From positions 1 to 48,791 of the forward strand of contig JAJZND010000019.1 of the NCBI GenBank assembly GCA_021848025.1: a DNA stretch of 48,791 nucleotides. Direction: 5' to 3'. Positions within the stretch are counted from its first letter, which is position 1. Each line of letters opens with the position of its first letter. Under the pieces are notes generated by a model. The model worked only from the letters and a program-made list of their open reading frames with translations. It ran no database searches and had not been told where the DNA came from. Shown one piece after another: positions 1 through 8,252 of this stretch. The DNA comes from Microcaldota archaeon. GTDB taxonomy: Archaea; Micrarchaeota; Micrarchaeia; Micrarchaeales; CABMGC01. Position numbers and translations under genes: made by a program.

Positions 1-110
1 GGCGGTAAATTCAATAGGTAGAATGAGTTGTTGTACTGATATGAGCCGGTACCCTGCGATGCAGAATCTGTAAGTATCACATTCTGGCCTGCGCTTATTA
101 GCGTTCTGTT
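1..110. repeat. 110-bp perfect repeat, left copy at the contig end
   Basis: Bases 1-110 are identical to 5260-5369. The offset of 5259 bp is a multiple of three, so both copies encode the same peptide inside the giant adhesin. The copy starts exactly at base 1, as expected if assembly broke at a repeat. Confidence 0.93.
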
Positions 111-3100
111 TGCGGTTATCGAGGTGAGGAGAGGTGGCGTTACCGTTATTTTCACATTGGATGTTGCGACTTCGCCTGAGATGTCGTTCACTGTGAGAGT
201 GAGGACGTAGTTGCCTGCATTCGAGAAAGCGGCATTGTTTCCGTTGAAGGTTACACTTTTACTTGGCACTGAAGTGTACGTGTAGGTGTTGCTGCCGGTG
301 CCGCCTGAAGTTGTGTTAGTGAGGTGCACTGACTGGCCTGCGCTTATATAGGTTCTGTTTGCTGTTAACTGGGTAGTTAAGGCAGGTGTGACTTCAACTG
401 TAAGGGTTGAAGGCGCATTTGCGGTCTCGCCTGTCTTGTCAACAACATTGAGGTTAACTACGTAATTGCCCGCATTCGCAAATGTAATTGAGCCGTTGAC
501 ATTTGGAGTGACTACATTGCCATTTACATAGTAAGTCCAGACATTGCTGCCTGTGCCACCTATTGTTGTATTCTTGAAGAAGACTGACTGGCCGGCTGAG
601 ATAGGAACTATTGAATTGAATGCGAAGTTGGTTATCTGCAGTTTAGGAGTTACTTGAATATGTATCAATTTCTCATCTCCCGTATGGGCGACTTCCCCGG
701 TTATGTCATTTACTGTCAGAGACACGATATAATTTCCGACAGTATTGAAGACTGCATTGTTGCCTGTCCAGACTATTCCAGTATTAGGAGTTACTGCATA
801 CGTGTAGGTGTTGCCGCCGGTGCCGCCTGTTGTCATATTGGAAAATGTTATTGACTGGCCTGCGCTTATTAGCGTCCTGTTTGCATTGAATTTGATTACC
901 TCAAGAAATGGGGTAACTGTTATCGGCACATTTGATGTTGCGACTTCGCCTGAGATGTCTTTCACTGTAAGCGTGAGGACGTAGTTGCCTGAATTTGCGA
1001 AGAGCGCGTTGTTGCCTGTGAAGGTTACGCCGTTGCTTTGGTTTGAAGTGTAGGTGTAGGTGTTGCCTCCGGTGCCGCCTGTGGTTGAATTGGTGAGGTA
1101 GACTGACTGGTCTGCGCTTATTAGCGTCCTGTTTGCATTGAGTGAGGTGAGAAGAGGCGGAGTTACCTGAATAACGTTTGTGGCTGTGGCAGTCTCACCT
1201 GAATAGTCAGTGACAGTGAGTGTTACAAGATAATTTCCTGCGGTATTGAACTTTATTGAATTTCCATTGATTACATAATCGGTTCCTGAAATGCCGTTGT
1301 TTACCGTGTAGGTGTAGACGTTGCTGCCTGTGCCGCCTGAAGTCGCGACTGTGTATGTCACGCCCTGGTCAGCGGAGATGTAGCTCCTGTTTGCGTTGAA
1401 GGTAGTTATTTCAAGCGAATTCGTTACGTCAACTTCTACTGAGTTGGTTGCGACCTCGCCTGAGATGTCGTTCACTGTGAGAGTGAGGACGTAGTTGCCT
1501 GCATTCGAGAAAGCGGCATTGTTTCCGTTGAAGGTTACACTTTTACTTGGCACTGAAGTGTACGTGTAGGTGTTGCTGCCGGTGCCGCCTGAAGTTGTGT
1601 TAGTGAGGTGCACTGACTGGCCTGCGCTTATTAGCGTCCTGTTTGCTGTTAACTGAGTAGTTAACTGAGGTGTGACGTCTACATTAACCGAATTGGATGA
1701 CACTTCACCTGATCTATCGACAACTTTTAAGGTTACCACATAATTGCCAGGAGTGGTGAATTTAGCGATGTTGCCATTGAATGTGAAGCCTGTTGTTGGG
1801 CTTACTGAGTATGAATATGTGTTCTTGCCGGTGCCGCCTGAAGTAATATTCCAGAAAACTACAGGCTGATCCGCACTAATATAGGTTCTGTTTGCAATCA
1901 GGGCCAGCGAAAGAGGCTGTGCCACATTTACTGTTATATTGCCCGAAGTTGCTGTTTCGCCGGTAAGATCCTTTACATTAAGCGCCACATTGTTCGTGTT
2001 GCATTCCCCGGTCACTATGTCTCCTGAGCTGCCGCTGCCTGCATTTGTAAAGCTCTGGCCACAGTAATTGTATGTCCAGGACCATGCATCGCCGTCATTG
2101 GCAAAATTAAATGTGGAATCAGCTCTGCTTCCGAAGAGGAACGCAAGGTAATCGAATTGACTAGAATCGCCTGTCTGGCCATTGCCATATGTGCCCTTAA
2201 GTACATCTGAGACTGTGCCTCCGTAGTTGTACGTGCTCTGCAAATTAGCCAGCGCTAATGAATTAAATGTGCCCTGGAACGTACCCACATACCCTCCTTT
2301 AAATGTGCCTGTTGCATTTACAGTCTCAGGGACAGGGACTCCGTTATAAGGGCTTATCGCACCATTGAAGGTTGTAAATGTGCCATTGTAGAATACTATT
2401 GCATAGAAGGTACCGTTTGTTTCCTGCCAGACCATTATATGCTTTAGATAATTGTCGAGCGCCCAGTAACCCTTGAAACCGCTATCCTCATCGTTGGTTA
2501 CATAATAGCTTACATTTAGGACACGCGTCCATGAACTTGGCACATTGGCTAGAGCAGAAAGCATGAATGTTGGATATGGGCCTGAAGAGGTGGTTGCTGA
2601 ATTTCCAGGGAATGTTATAGAGCCGTTTACATTAGGCGAGACTGGAACATTGTTTACAAGATATGTGTAGACATTGCTGCCTGTGCCGCCTGTTACTGTG
2701 TTGCTGAAAAAGACAGATTGACCATTGCTTATGAATGAGGTAGAAGTGTTTGTAAATGATGTGATAGTAAGAGGCTGCGTAACATCGACTGTTACAGAAT
2801 TGGAAGCAGTCTCTCCAGTAATGTCATTCACTGTAAGCGTAACTACGTAGTTGCCTGGCGTATTGAAGACTGCGTTGTTGCCTGTGAATGTGAATCCAGT
2901 GTTAGGAGTTACTGAATATGTATATACATTTGAACCTGTTCCGTATTGCGTGATATTGATGAATGCCACGCCCTGACCTGGAGAGATCAACGTCCTGTTT
3001 GCTGTGAGCGAGGTTGTAAGTGCAGGCGTAACCTGGATAACATTTGTGGCTGTTGCGGTCTCACCTGAATAGTCAGTGACAGTGAGTGTTACAAGATAAT

Positions 3101-6100
3101 TTCCTGCGGTATTGAACTTTATTGAATTTCCATTGATTACATAATCGGTTCCTGAAGTGCCGTTGTTTACCGTGTAGGTGTAAACGTTGCTGCCCGTTCC
3201 ACCTGAAGTCGCGACTGTGTATGTCACGCCCTGGTCAGCGGAGATGTAGCTTCTGTTTGCATTGAAGGTGGTTATTTCAAGAGGTGGAGTTACCTGCACC
3301 GCGAGCGTATTAGATGCTGTTTCGCCGGTTGTATCTACAACGTTTATAGTAACAACATAGTTTCCTTGGGTATTGAATTGAAGGACATTTCCATTTAATA
3401 CATAGTCAGTGCCTGAAATGCCGTTGTTTACCTTGTAGGTGTAGATTACGTTCCCCGTGCCTCCAGTAACTGCAGGCTCAAGAAGGATCTTCTGGTTCGC
3501 ATCTGCGCTTATATAGGTTCTGTTTGCGTTGAGGGTTACTTCAAGAGGCGGAGTTACTGTTATTGGCACATTTGATGTTGCGACTTCGCCTGAAATGTCT
3601 TTCACTGTGAGAGTGAGGACATAGTTGCCTGAATTTGAGAAGACTGCGTTGTTGCCTGTGAAGGTTACGCCTGAATTAGGAGAAACGGAGTAAGAATATT
3701 GGTCTGAACCTGTGCCGCCTGTTGTTGTGTTTGTTAGATATACTCCTTGGCCTGCGGAGATGTAGGTTCTGTTTGCTGTGAGGGAGGTTGTAAGTTCAGC
3801 TGTAAGATTCCAAAGCTCAACTGAAGAATATGCTGCACCAGTAGGCGATTCGCTGTCTGTCACAAGGAGCTTGAAGTTGTACTGTCCAAGCGGGCTTGAA
3901 GAGTTTGTCGCGAATTCGCATGAAACGGTATTGCCAGTTACCGGGCCAGTTGCACCAGGGCCGCAATTAGCTATATTGAAATTGTTGCTGCCAGGCAGAG
4001 CAACAAGCCATTCATAGGTATAAGGAGGCATTCCGCCAGTCACGCCAAGATTTTCATCAGTTACTACCTGATCCCTGCTGAAGGTAGGTATGCCTTTGTT
4101 TTCGCGTCCAGGGTATAGTATCTTAGTGCTGTTTACGTTTAAAGTCTCGTTATCGTATACTAGCGCACTTGACTGGTTCGTTTCTCCAGTCAGGTCTGTT
4201 ACATGCAATGTCACATTGTATAATGTAGGATTATAGTCAGGAATTGAGACATGGGTAAATTGGAAGACATTGTTTCCTTCATTAGTATAACTTCCGCCAT
4301 CGACCGAATTTACAGTGTAGTAGTAAGTTACATCTCCTGTGCCTCCTGTGATTGTATTTGAGAAGTCCACAGTGCTGGTTTCGATTATCCATGATTTGCT
4401 TGGCGTAAGAGTTACTTCAAGAGGAGGCGTAACACTTATTGCTACTGAACTGGAAGCATATTCGCCGCTTAAGTCATTTGCGCTGACTACTGCAAGGTAA
4501 TTGCCAGGTGTGTTGAACTGCCATTCATTTGCGCCAGTCTTGACTATGCTTACATTGGTGAAGCCGCCGTATACTGCAGGGAAGGATGAAAGTGTGTCGG
4601 AAAATGTTGGGAAAGCCATGCTGAATGCATTGGAAGGTATCGGACATCCTGAAGGGTAGCATTGGTTTTCCAGTATGTATACATTGACACCTACGAGCCA
4701 TGCATTTGCCGCGCTGTCATAGACTGCTTCAGGATACGCAGCAAGCACCGCGCTTGAGTCTGACTGTGGTTCATGCACGAGATCCCACTGATAGAGCTTT
4801 CCGTGTAGGAAAGAACTCTCACTTGGAAGTCCATTAAAGGTAAGGGAGCCTGACCAGTATTCATATTGCGTAAATGGTGTTCCAGTGACACTTGAAGGGA
4901 GTGTCAAATTGTCGCTGAATAAGGTGTAATTGTATCCTTTCTGCTTGATAAAGAGCAATTGGTTCCCGAGCACATTTGAAGGGTATCCGTATATAGGGGT
5001 AAGCAGATTGCCGTTTGAGAGCACTTCTATAGGTCCCAGATCGTTTGAGCCTCCCAGGTTTGCATATCCATTCGGATAAGTAGCGCAGATTCCTGTTCCT
5101 GGCACAGGCTGATTATAGCAGCCTTCAGGTGTCGCTGACCATGTGCCATAAGGAGCCGCAGGCGCAAAGAATGCATTTACTGAAGTCCAAAGGAAATCGT
5201 TATCAAATTCGGTAAGTTGGAATGTGCTTGTTACTGAAGGATTAACAGGTATGTTTGAAGGCGGTAAATTCAATAGGTAGAATGAGTTGTTGTACTGATA
5301 TGAGCCGGTACCCTGCGATGCAGAATCTGTAAGTATCACATTCTGGCCTGCGCTTATTAGCGTTCTGTTCGCTGTTATGCTTGTCTGAAGAGGTTGATTC
5401 ACAGTTATTGACACAGTGTTTGCTGCTGTTTCGAGCGTAAGATCGTTAGCGTTTACCGTTATTGTGTATATGCCGGGATTTGCAAAGGTAAAGACATTTG
5501 CGTTGTCAGGATTCTCAGTTATACCTTCTCCTGAATAGAATGAGTATGTATACATGTAGTTTCCTGTTCCCTGCGAAGGAATTGCATTAAGCGTAACTGA
5601 CTGGCCTGCGCTTATTAGCGTTCTGTTCGCTGTAAGGCTAACTTCAAGCGGTTTGGTTACATATAATGTTATTGAGTTTGTGCCGTCTGGAACGCCGTTT
5701 GCCTCTGCTGAAACGCTTACAGTATAGGTTCCTGATTCGCTTGTTGAGCTGACTTCGCACGTGTCAGCTGATGAATAAGAGGATGTGCTGCAACTGCTGC
5801 CCACAACACTCAGCCCGGATGGAATGGTCCATTCATATGTAGGTGAAGTGCCTGTTGTGGCTGTGGCGGTTAGAACAATGTTCTGGTTAGTTGGAGTATA
5901 AGGCTCAGCGGAGACTGTTGTTCTGTTTGCGGTGAGCTCTACTAATGGCGTTGATGGTGAATAGGTAGTAGGTGTGATCAGCTGCATGTTTGAAGTGGAA
6001 AGGAGGCTTGAGAATGCGCCCACTATTCCTGTAGTAAGCGCAGGGAATTGCACGCTCTGCGAGATAGGCTTTGCACTTGAGGATGCAAAGCTTACGCTAA

Positions 6101-6218
6101 GGGAGAGAAAAACAGAGAGTAGGAGCGAGAATAGTAAGAGTGCGTATGCTGTGTTCCGCTTGCCGCCGCTTGATGGCGTATCGCTATTTGAAACCTCTGA
6201 CTTCCGATCATCCTTCAT
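1..6218 (-). CDS. Giant Ig-like-repeat surface protein (adhesin or S-layer-like), C-terminus beyond the window
   Basis: The minus-strand frame starting at the ATG at 6218 is open at every place I translated: the first ~190 codons, around 2400, and the left edge. It does not end within the window, which explains its absence from the ORF track; more than 2,070 residues are visible. A charged N-terminus (MKDDRKSEVS) is followed by a hydrophobic segment (YALLLFSLLLSVFLSLSVSFA), read as a signal peptide or anchor. After that come about 17 Ig-like units of roughly 84 residues, with recurring pieces such as NRTLISAGQSV, SGGTGSNTYTY and GNYVLTLTVNDISGE. Two longer non-repeat inserts lie near 2000-2600 and 4560-5200; the second is Trp/Tyr-rich. 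NxT/NxS sites are abundant, suggesting heavy N-glycosylation. The role as an exported surface or contact protein is inferred from architecture; no ligand can be named. Confidence 0.85.
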   Translation of the reverse strand, partial: MKDDRKSEVSNSDTPSSGGKRNTAYALLLFSLLLSVFLSLSVSFASSSAKPISQSVQFPALTTGIVGAFSSLLSTSNMQLITPTTYSPSTPLVELTANRTTVSAEPYTPTNQNIVLTATATTGTSPTYEWTIPSGLSVVGSSCSTSSYSSADTCEVSSTSESGTYTVSVSAEANGVPDGTNSITLYVTKPLEVSLTANRTLISAGQSVTLNAIPSQGTGNYMYTYSFYSGEGITENPDNANVFTFANPGIYTITVNANDLTLETAANTVSITVNQPLQTSITANRTLISAGQNVILTDSASQGTGSYQYNNSFYLLNLPPSNIPVNPSVTSTFQLTEFDNDFLWTSVNAFFAPAAPYGTWSATPEGCYNQPVPGTGICATYPNGYANLGGSNDLGPIEVLSNGNLLTPIYGYPSNVLGNQLLFIKQKGYNYTLFSDNLTLPSSVTGTPFTQYEYWSGSLTFNGLPSESSFLHGKLYQWDLVHEPQSDSSAVLAAYPEAVYDSAANAWLVGVNVYILENQCYPSGCPIPSNAFSMAFPTFSDTLSSFPAVYGGFTNVSIVKTGANEWQFNTPGNYLAVVSANDLSGEYASSSVAISVTPPLEVTLTPSKSWIIETSTVDFSNTITGGTGDVTYYYTVNSVDGGSYTNEGNNVFQFTHVSIPDYNPTLYNVTLHVTDLTGETNQSSALVYDNETLNVNSTKILYPGRENKGIPTFSRDQVVTDENLGVTGGMPPYTYEWLVALPGSNNFNIANCGPGATGPVTGNTVSCEFATNSSSPLGQYNFKLLVTDSESPTGAAYSSVELWNLTAELTTSLTANRTYISAGQGVYLTNTTTGGTGSDQYSYSVSPNSGVTFTGNNAVFSNSGNYVLTLTVKDISGEVATSNVPITVTPPLEVTLNANRTYISADANQKILLEPAVTGGTGNVIYTYKVNNGISGTDYVLNGNVLQFNTQGNYVVTINVVDTTGETASNTLAVQVTPPLEITTFNANRSYISADQGVTYTVATSGGTGSNVYTYTVNNGTSGTDYVINGNSIKFNTAGNYLVTLTVTDYSGETATATNVIQVTPALTTSLTANRTLISPGQGVAFINITQYGTGSNVYTYSVTPNTGFTFTGNNAVFNTPGNYVVTLTVNDITGETASNSVTVDVTQPLTITSFTNTSTSFISNGQSVFFSNTVTGGTGSNVYTYLVNNVPVSPNVNGSITFPGNSATTSSGPYPTFMLSALANVPSSWTRVLNVSYYVTNDEDSGFKGYWALDNYLKHIMVWQETNGTFYAIVFYNGTFTTFNGAISPYNGVPVPETVNATGTFKGGYVGTFQGTFNSLALANLQSTYNYGGTVSDVLKGTYGNGQTGDSSQFDYLAFLFGSRADSTFNFANDGDAWSWTYNYCGQSFTNAGSGSSGDIVTGECNTNNVALNVKDLTGETATSGNITVNVAQPLSLALIANRTYISADQPVVFWNITSGGTGKNTYSYSVSPTTGFTFNGNIAKFTTPGNYVVTLKVVDRSGEVSSNSVNVDVTPQLTTQLTANRTLISAGQSVHLTNTTSGGTGSNTYTYTSVPSKSVTFNGNNAAFSNAGNYVLTLTVNDISGEVATNSVEVDVTNSLEITTFNANRSYISADQGVTYTVATSGGTGSNVYTYTVNNGISGTDYVINGNSIKFNTAGNYLVTLTVTDYSGETATATNVIQVTPPLLTSLNANRTLISADQSVYLTNSTTGGTGGNTYTYTSNQSNGVTFTGNNALFANSGNYVLTLTVKDISGEVATSNVPITVTPFLEVIKFNANRTLISAGQSITFSNMTTGGTGGNTYTYAVTPNTGIVWTGNNAVFNTVGNYIVSLTVNDITGEVAHTGDEKLIHIQVTPKLQITNFAFNSIVPISAGQSVFFKNTTIGGTGSNVWTYYVNGNVVTPNVNGSITFANAGNYVVNLNVVDKTGETANAPSTLTVEVTPALTTQLTANRTYISAGQSVHLTNTTSGGTGSNTYTYTSVPSKSVTFNGNNAAFSNAGNYVLTLTVNDISGEVATSNVKITVTPPLLTSITANRTLISAGQNVILTDSASQGTGSYQYNNSFYLLNLP
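172..347. repeat. 176-bp perfect repeat, copy A
   Basis: Compared base by base with 1456-1631: no mismatch. The offset of 1284 bp keeps the reading frame. It covers most of one Ig-like unit. Confidence 0.93.
1195..1415. repeat. 221-bp near-identical repeat, copy A
   Basis: Aligns without gaps to 3061-3281 with about eight mismatches. The offset of 1866 bp is in frame. It encodes one Ig-like unit of the giant adhesin. Confidence 0.9.
1456..1631. repeat. 176-bp perfect repeat, copy B
   Basis: Identical to 172-347. The flanks differ at once on both sides, which points to recent unit duplication or gene conversion inside the gene. Confidence 0.93.
3061..3281. repeat. 221-bp near-identical repeat, copy B
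   Basis: Partner of 1195-1415. The few differences show this pair is older than the perfect 176-bp and 110-bp pairs, so unit exchange has happened more than once. Confidence 0.9.
5260..5369. repeat. 110-bp perfect repeat, internal copy
   Basis: Exact match to 1-110. It diverges at the next base (c here, t at 111). It encodes the end of one Ig-like unit and the start of the next. Confidence 0.93.
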
Positions 6219-6621
6219 GCAATCTCTCTCTAAAACTTAAATACAAATTTAATGCACAGGAATTGCTACTCTTTACTTTTTCTTATTATGAATTACCACA
6301 GTGCTGCTTCCGGAGCTATTGCCTCCACAATATCCCGACAGGTTATTTGCCCATCAAGCCCTCCGAATGGTATGAATGAATTTGAACTGGTATATAAATC
6401 TTGCGATTGGTTTTGCAGAATTTGCTGCAAATCTTTAAAAGGTTTTTGTATAACGCTATTATAATTTTATGTCCTGGCAAGTTTAGGCAAAACAAATTCT
6501 TGTTTCTTGGCTCCAGACTTCGCTCTTGAATATGCGCTTCAGAGCACTGCAATTGCAGGGACTCGTTTTATAATACATTGCATTTATTACTTATCTTGGA
6601 CTTTACTGGCAGTGGATATGC
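6219..6621. promoter_or_regulatory. 403-bp divergent intergenic region
   Basis: This lies between the giant adhesin (minus) and the DUF2079 gene (plus). AT-rich boxes suitable as TATA elements are seen near 6232-6252 (minus direction), 6392-6399 (tatataaat) and 6567-6575 (ttataatac, plus direction, about 50 bases before the start at 6622). Short ORFs in the track here overlap one another in several frames and have no family features; I see no convincing gene. Confidence 0.45.
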
Positions 6622-8157
6622 ATGCCAAACAGCGTGTATAAGTTTTATGACAGGTATTTCTATGCGGCGTTGCTTGTTACAATGCTCAGCTTTGCATACT
6701 GGGTAGCTTTCTCATCGAACGCATACTCCACCTTCCACGAATATGACGACCTTGGCATCTTCGCAACTAACATGTGGTTTTATCTTCACTACCCAGCCTA
6801 TGCACACGGCCTGCAGCTTCTTGTCTTTGGAAACCATATCTCGCCTCTCCAGCTTCTTGTGCTTCCTGTTTTTTACCTCTTCCAGAGCGCAATGACACTT
6901 CTTGTAGTACAGGATGCGGTGCTTGCGCTTTCGGCTTTCGCGGTCTTTCTTGCAGCCAGAAGCCTGCTTGGAAGACCCAGGCTGGCCTTTTTCTTCTTCC
7001 TCGCCTTTATAATCAATCCGGGCTTATACGGAATGGTCATCTTTGACTACCATCTTGAATCATTTATAGTGCTTTTCTACGTCCTGGCTTTTTACTTCTA
7101 CATGAAGAACAGAGCAGGACCGTTCCTCCTCTGTCTTATACTGCTTCTTTCCACCATCGAAGAGGCGCCTTTCCTTGGGGCCACGCTTGGAATAAGCTTA
7201 TTGCTCTTTGATGATTTCTATACGGAAAATTGGGAGATAAGGAAAAAACGGCTGCGCATGGCAATGGCAGCAGTTATTATTTCAGTGGTCTTTTATGTGC
7301 TTTACTTAGGGATAACTAGTATGCTGATAAGGGAGTACAGCGCAGGGGCATATCCATCGCTGCCGCCATACCTCGAGCTTGCAAGCAGGCTCCCTCAGCT
7401 TGCAGGCTCGCTTGCCTCTGCAAACGTCTCAAATGCATTTAATACTGCCTTTTCACATTACCCTACTTATGTGGCATATGCACTTGCTGCCGGCATCTTC
7501 TTCTTTGGAATAGCTGTGCTCTTCGACCCTCTTACTTCCATTATTCTTATCTCACCCTGGCTGGTATACGGCCTTTTTGAAAACGTCGGATTCTTCTTTG
7601 TCTTCCAGCAGTACTTCGGCTTTGTTCTTGGCGGCAGCGTAGTCGGCTCGCTCTTTGGAATGCTCATGCTTCTTGAAGGCAAGGGCTTCCTTGCACACGC
7701 TATGAAAAGAAGGGATGGTAAAAACTATGCCAGCACAGGCATGGCGTATATACTCATCTCTGCCCTTGCAGTTAACTGTCTGCTTCTTCTCTTTTATCCT
7801 ACTTTCGTTCTCTCAGACAATGTAAACAATTTAAGCCAGGACTTCCTCTTCAATGTTAATGCTTCGCAGAAAGCATATTACAGCCAGATTTACTCGCTGC
7901 TCAATTACGTGCCGAAGAATGCCTCCCTTGCCACAGAGTACTTCATACTGCCTCACGTCTTCAACAGAAGGTACATCGAGGACATAGGCTATACTGAAAC
8001 AGAATGGTATTTCAAGCCGCAGTATGTTCTGGTTGACTTCAACCTCAACGTGAGCCTGAACGCATACACAGGAGAGAATAAGACCCTCGCATACCTCCGG
8101 GCTAACAATTATTCCCTGTACATGGAGAACGGCACTGCGAGGCTTTACAGGAAATAA
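6622..8157 (+). CDS. DUF2079-family polytopic membrane protein
   Basis: The 511-residue protein has about ten hydrophobic segments. The N-terminal third carries the DUF2079 signature: an acidic loop reading EYDDLGIFATNMW, then FGNHISPLQLLVLPVFYLF, a DYHLESFIV motif and an STIEEAPFL motif, matching the FDLGIFDQ, GDHFSP, FHPE and KED positions of the family. Family members resemble GT-C type membrane glycosyltransferases and are common in archaea; substrate and reaction are not established. The C-terminal ~110 residues (after VLSDNVNNL) form a soluble domain with several NxS/T sites, probably outside the cell. The ATG at 6622 has only a weak ribosome-binding sequence. It is transcribed away from the giant adhesin, so a role in glycosylating surface proteins is possible but inferred. 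Confidence 0.8.
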   Translation: MPNSVYKFYDRYFYAALLVTMLSFAYWVAFSSNAYSTFHEYDDLGIFATNMWFYLHYPAYAHGLQLLVFGNHISPLQLLVLPVFYLFQSAMTLLVVQDAVLALSAFAVFLAARSLLGRPRLAFFFFLAFIINPGLYGMVIFDYHLESFIVLFYVLAFYFYMKNRAGPFLLCLILLLSTIEEAPFLGATLGISLLLFDDFYTENWEIRKKRLRMAMAAVIISVVFYVLYLGITSMLIREYSAGAYPSLPPYLELASRLPQLAGSLASANVSNAFNTAFSHYPTYVAYALAAGIFFFGIAVLFDPLTSIILISPWLVYGLFENVGFFFVFQQYFGFVLGGSVVGSLFGMLMLLEGKGFLAHAMKRRDGKNYASTGMAYILISALAVNCLLLLFYPTFVLSDNVNNLSQDFLFNVNASQKAYYSQIYSLLNYVPKNASLATEYFILPHVFNRRYIEDIGYTETEWYFKPQYVLVDFNLNVSLNAYTGENKTLAYLRANNYSLYMENGTARLYRK

Positions 8158-8252
8158 AAATGGACTTAACAATTAGGTAGATTGAGGCTAAGCATAGATA
8201 TCAGTGATCTATGCCGCATGCTTTGGGGCTGGAGTAAAGAATATAAACTTCT

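Noticed and set aside
654-854. 66-residue plus-strand ORF within the adhesin
   Set aside because: Antisense shadow of Ig-like units, no family features.
1-6218. Possible CRISPR array suggested by many similar blocks
   Set aside because: Repeat spacing is ~250 bp, in-frame and coding for Ig-like units, with no short direct repeats and unique 30-40 bp spacers.
6140-6552. Three or four short ORFs in the 6.2-6.6 kb gap
   Set aside because: They overlap in different frames, lack ribosome-binding sites and have no recognisable domain; the region is better read as a divergent promoter.
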